From Candidatus Gerdarchaeota archaeon (GTDB taxonomy: Archaea > Asgardarchaeota > Heimdallarchaeia > JABLTI01): 7,238 bases of DNA. Made by a program: the position numbers and the translations under genes. The DNA lies in the NCBI GenBank assembly GCA_016840905.1, contig JAEORM010000188.1, forward strand, positions 1 through 7,238, read 5' to 3'. The notes beneath the pieces are model-generated. The model had not been told where the DNA came from, did not search any database, and saw nothing but the letters and a program-made list of their open reading frames with translations. Position 1 is the first letter of the stretch. Every line of letters starts with the position of its first letter. Positions 4,876 through 7,238 of this stretch are shown piece after piece.

Positions 4876-4886
4876 TTTTTTATTTT
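4876..4886 (+). terminator. T-tract terminator of tRNA-Leu
   Basis: TTTTTTATTTT starts two bases after the encoded CCA, a typical archaeal U-tract terminator for a tRNA gene. Confidence 0.65.
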
Positions 4887-4951
4887 GAATACTAAAACAG
4901 AAACTTCTAATAATTGAATCTTCCATCTTAATTTACGCCTTTACACTCATT

Positions 4952-4957
4952 GGTGAT
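4952..4957 (+). promoter_or_regulatory. RBS GGTGAT that decides the TTG start of the ABC ATPase
   Basis: GGTGAT is a perfect 6-base match to the archaeal GGAGGTGAT ribosome-binding consensus and ends 5 bases before TTG 4963. This supports the non-ATG start. The next in-frame ATG is at codon 34, inside the nucleotide-binding domain just before Walker A, and is not credible. Confidence 0.7.
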
Positions 4958-4962
4958 TATCT

Positions 4963-5643
4963 TTGTCAGAACCTATTTTAGTAACAAAAGATCTAGTAAA
5001 AATATTTTCAGAGAATACTCCCTTAGAAGTTCATGCTCTTCGAGGGGTTAATCTCGAGATAATGAAAGGCGAAATGGTTGCCATTATGGGTCCTTCAGGT
5101 TGTGGCAAGACTACTTTATTGAATATGATTGGTGGTCTTGATAAACCAACCTCGGGTTCTGTTTTTATTGGTGGTTCAGAAATCACTAATTATTCTGATC
5201 GTGATATTACTGAATTCCGTAAATATAATCTAAGTTTTATTTTTCAATTCTTTAATTTATTTGATGTTTTAACTGCAGTTGAAAATGTTGCCTTACCTTT
5301 ACTCCTTATGGGTGATAATACTAATATTGCACAAGAAAAGGCAAAGGTTATTTTACGTGAAGTTGGTTTAGGTAGTCGTCTTTATAATCGACCTAATGAG
5401 ATGTCAGGTGGTCAAAGACAACGAGTAGCAATTGCTCGTTCGCTCATAACTAATCCTAAAATTATCCTTGCAGATGAACCTACTGGTGATTTATCAAGTG
5501 TTATCTCTCGAGATATTATGAAGCTCTTTCGAAGACTCAATGAGGATTTTGGTCAGACTTTTGTTTTAGTCACTCATTCAGAGCTAATTGGTTCTCTTTG
5601 TGATAGAATTATAAAAATGAAAGATGGATTAATTGTCTCTTAG
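4963..5643 (+). CDS. ABC transporter ATP-binding protein, MacB/LolD/FtsE-like class
   Basis: A 226-aa stand-alone nucleotide-binding subunit from TTG. Motifs: Walker A GPSGCGKTT (43-51), Q-loop Q95 in FIFQFFNLF, signature MSGGQ (147-151, Met for the usual Leu), Walker B IILADEP (167-173, with D171 and catalytic E172), and switch His H205. The segment EVHALRGVNLEI and the pattern RxxxLSFIFQFFNLFxxLTAxENV are typical of the MacB/LolD family, which powers FtsX-type permeases in lipoprotein, peptide or antibiotic export. The D-loop reads TGDLSS where this family normally has TGNLDS, so the conserved D-loop Asp is Ser. No FtsX/MacB permease is adjacent. The next gene is an MFS transporter 49 bases downstream, perhaps co-transcribed. 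A permease encoded elsewhere is the simplest explanation. Substrate unknown. Confidence 0.93.
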   Translation: MSEPILVTKDLVKIFSENTPLEVHALRGVNLEIMKGEMVAIMGPSGCGKTTLLNMIGGLDKPTSGSVFIGGSEITNYSDRDITEFRKYNLSFIFQFFNLFDVLTAVENVALPLLLMGDNTNIAQEKAKVILREVGLGSRLYNRPNEMSGGQRQRVAIARSLITNPKIILADEPTGDLSSVISRDIMKLFRRLNEDFGQTFVLVTHSELIGSLCDRIIKMKDGLIVS

Positions 5644-5653
5644 GTTATATTTT
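5644..5653 (+). promoter_or_regulatory. Possible internal TATA element for the MFS gene
   Basis: TTATATTTTA directly follows the ABC ATPase stop codon and is 40-49 bases before ATG 5693, so it could start a separate short-leader transcript. No clear ribosome-binding site precedes the ATG. Read-through from the ABC gene is equally possible because no terminator separates them. Confidence 0.35.
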
Positions 5654-5692
5654 AGAGAAATAGTTAAAAGTTTTCAATATATCTTTAGATTT

Positions 5693-7162
5693 ATGTCAAA
5701 CGAAGAAGAAAATTTAGAATTTGGCGGATCCAAATTGGAGTTAACCAACAAGAACGATGATATAGAAATCGAAACGCGTACTAGTTATTGGAATGTTTTC
5801 AAATGGTCTATGTATGATTTAGCAAATACTGTTTATTCTATGGTAATAGTCTCTTTGATCATAAACCAATATGTACTTATTATCGGACAAGTTGAGCTCG
5901 GTTTGTCTTATACTCGTGCTGATGCCATCTTTAACGGTGTTTCAGCTGCTATGCAAATTATCGTTGCTATTGGTATGCCAATTATGGGTGCTATGAGTGA
6001 TACTGCTGGAAGAAGAAAACCATTTGTTTTAGTTTTAACAGGCATTATCTTACTTTTCGCTAGTTTGCTTGGTATTTATCATAGTATGGCAATGGTTCTC
6101 ATCTTTTATGTTATAGCCAATATTGCTTATCAATGGAGTCTAGCTTTCTATGATTCTATGTTAGCTTTTATAGCAAATCCAAAAGATGTTGGAAAAGTAG
6201 GTGGCTTTGGCGTAGCATTTGGATATTTCGGTACTTTAATTGGTATGGCTGTTATGTTAGTTTTACAAGATGTCTTTGGATGGGGTACACCTGTAAGCCA
6301 AGTAACCACGAGTGAACCAGTACTCAGTTATGGTTATTATGGTCGTTGGGAAACTTGCTTAATTACAATGGCACTATTTGCTGTTTTAGCTATTCCTTTC
6401 ATTTTTGTAAAAGAACGACAGAAAAAAGGTAAAATGCCTCCTTTCGGCAAAGTTATTCGTGATTCTCTAAGACAAGTTGGGGGTACCTTTAAAGAAATTA
6501 GAAAACATAAAGAGATGTTCAAATTCATTATAGGTTATTTCCTGGTAGTAGATGTTGCGAATATTATTGTTGCAAAAATGTTTCTTATCGTTAGAGATGG
6601 TCTGCTAATGGCATCCTCATTTAGTATGATTTTCATAATAATTTCTACTGTTTCAGCGGTTGTATTCACTTACTTTATCGGAATGATTGCTTCTAAATGG
6701 GGTGGTAAAGTTGCCTTTTATGTTGTTGGTGGACTTTGGGGCATAGCAATAATACTTGGTGTGTTCTTAATCTTCTTTGCTGCACCAATCTCTGTAGGTG
6801 CTAATGCACCATTCGTATTTGTATTACTAATGGGCATTATTGCGGGACCTGCATTAGGTGGTACTTGGGTTGCTCAAAGAGCTATGGTAACTGAACTAGC
6901 ACCTAAAGAGAAATTTGGCGAATATTTTGGATTCTCAAAATTAAGTGGAAAATTATCTTCGTCACTTGGACCCCTTTTATGGACTGGCATATTTATGCTC
7001 TATGAATATCTTGCCTTCAAATTTTTTGCTAATCCATCAATGCATAATGCCTATGGGTATGCAATGATAGCTGTTGGATTATTAATGCTAGTTGGTTTAA
7101 TTATCATAAGTTTTGTGAAACCTACAGGGAAATTAATCGAAGAAGGTAAACAAGAAAGTTAG
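5693..7162 (+). CDS. Major facilitator superfamily transporter, Atg22/UMF1-like
   Basis: A 489-aa integral membrane protein from ATG 5693. The open frame extends 60 bases upstream to a TTG overlapping the ABC gene, but that start has no RBS and would add 20 residues before a hydrophilic N-terminus (MSNEEENLEF), so ATG is preferred. After a charged N-terminal region (about 1-30) come roughly twelve hydrophobic spans with a basic central loop (about 241-270). Family marks: WSMYDLANTVYS (37-48), the W-x-x-YD-x-AN signature of the Atg22/UMF1 group; MFS motif A GAMSDTAGRRKP (99-110); and YFGFSKLSGKLSSSLGP (411-427), also typical of this group. Yeast Atg22 exports amino acids from the vacuole, while prokaryotic relatives are mostly uncharacterised. 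The substrate is therefore unknown, with efflux of amino acids or similar solutes as the family-based guess. The gene ends before a strong terminator. Confidence 0.9.
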   Translation: MSNEEENLEFGGSKLELTNKNDDIEIETRTSYWNVFKWSMYDLANTVYSMVIVSLIINQYVLIIGQVELGLSYTRADAIFNGVSAAMQIIVAIGMPIMGAMSDTAGRRKPFVLVLTGIILLFASLLGIYHSMAMVLIFYVIANIAYQWSLAFYDSMLAFIANPKDVGKVGGFGVAFGYFGTLIGMAVMLVLQDVFGWGTPVSQVTTSEPVLSYGYYGRWETCLITMALFAVLAIPFIFVKERQKKGKMPPFGKVIRDSLRQVGGTFKEIRKHKEMFKFIIGYFLVVDVANIIVAKMFLIVRDGLLMASSFSMIFIIISTVSAVVFTYFIGMIASKWGGKVAFYVVGGLWGIAIILGVFLIFFAAPISVGANAPFVFVLLMGIIAGPALGGTWVAQRAMVTELAPKEKFGEYFGFSKLSGKLSSSLGPLLWTGIFMLYEYLAFKFFANPSMHNAYGYAMIAVGLLMLVGLIIISFVKPTGKLIEEGKQES

Positions 7163-7191
7163 AAAAGAAGATTGAGTAATTGAGCTAAAGT

Positions 7192-7228
7192 AAAGGTCCA
7201 TAAAATGGACTTTTACCCCTATTTTTTT
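7192..7228 (+). terminator. Hairpin plus T7 terminator after the MFS gene
   Basis: AAAGGTCCAT (7192-7201) pairs with ATGGACTTTT (7205-7214) in a 10-bp stem with one G-T wobble and a 3-base AAA loop. Seven Ts follow at 7222-7228. It sits 29 bases after the TAG. It is the strongest hairpin terminator in the window and ends the ABC-MFS pair. Confidence 0.75.
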
Positions 7229-7238
7229 ATAATAGATA

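Noticed and set aside
4786..4962. tRNA-Leu as an attachment site for an integrated element
   Set aside because: No integrase, no repeated copy of the tRNA 3' end and no virus-like genes occur in the window.
5633..5692. Upstream TTG start for the MFS gene overlapping the ABC ATPase stop
   Set aside because: No RBS fits it. It adds 20 residues ahead of the natural hydrophilic N-terminus, and a good ATG lies at 5693.
6337..6528. Minus-strand 63-codon frame within the MFS gene
   Set aside because: It is fully antisense to a well-conserved transporter and has no independent signals.

Overview
This 7.2 kb window is AT-rich and gene-dense. It looks archaeal, and most likely from an Asgard archaeon (possibly the Heimdallarchaeia side, which is a guess). 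The archaeal signs are a clear ribosomal protein S25e (archaeal/eukaryotic, absent from bacteria), an AfJAMM-like JAMM/MPN protein, an intronless class II tRNA-Leu with a TATA-like element about 28 bases upstream, TTTATATA and TTTAAATA boxes, and GTG/TTG starts preceded by GGTGAT- or GGAG-type ribosome-binding sequences. The strongest Asgard hint is a protein with an N-terminal MIT (ESCRT-associated) domain and long polyproline tracts. The lineage is inferred, because no phylogenetic marker long enough to settle it is present.

Layout. Positions 1-1405 (minus) hold the N-terminal 468 codons of a secreted LVIVD-repeat beta-propeller protein that runs off the left edge. Diverging from it, 1609-1749 (plus) is an unlisted 46-codon gene for a tiny peptide with a hydrophobic signal or anchor segment. 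Its GC content (about 48%) is much higher than its surroundings. Next, 1975-2742 (plus) encodes a seven-transmembrane protein resembling the 7TM input domain of histidine kinases, but with no kinase attached. Two opposed hairpin-plus-T-tract terminators (2764-2840 plus, 2841-2877 minus) separate it from the minus-strand MIT/polyproline/HEPN-like gene (2881-3741). A 190-base divergent promoter region rich in dyads leads to S25e (3932-4207, plus). S25e converges on a JAMM/MPN metalloprotease (4267-4689, minus). Then come tRNA-Leu(UAG) (4786-4873), an MacB/LolD-type ABC ATPase without an adjacent permease (4963-5643), and an Atg22/UMF1-like major facilitator transporter (5693-7162), followed by a strong hairpin/T7 terminator (7192-7228).

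How the genes may work together. Most genes alternate strand and seem to be single-gene units. The ABC ATPase and MFS genes are the only closely spaced same-strand protein pair. The most interesting protein is the MIT-polyproline-HEPN-like one. Its architecture suggests an adaptor with one end suited to ESCRT-III tails and a linker suited to profilin or other polyproline readers. The small secreted-type peptide next to a sensor-like 7TM protein is a second, more speculative candidate system. Nothing in the window looks like a mobile element, CRISPR array or integrated virus.
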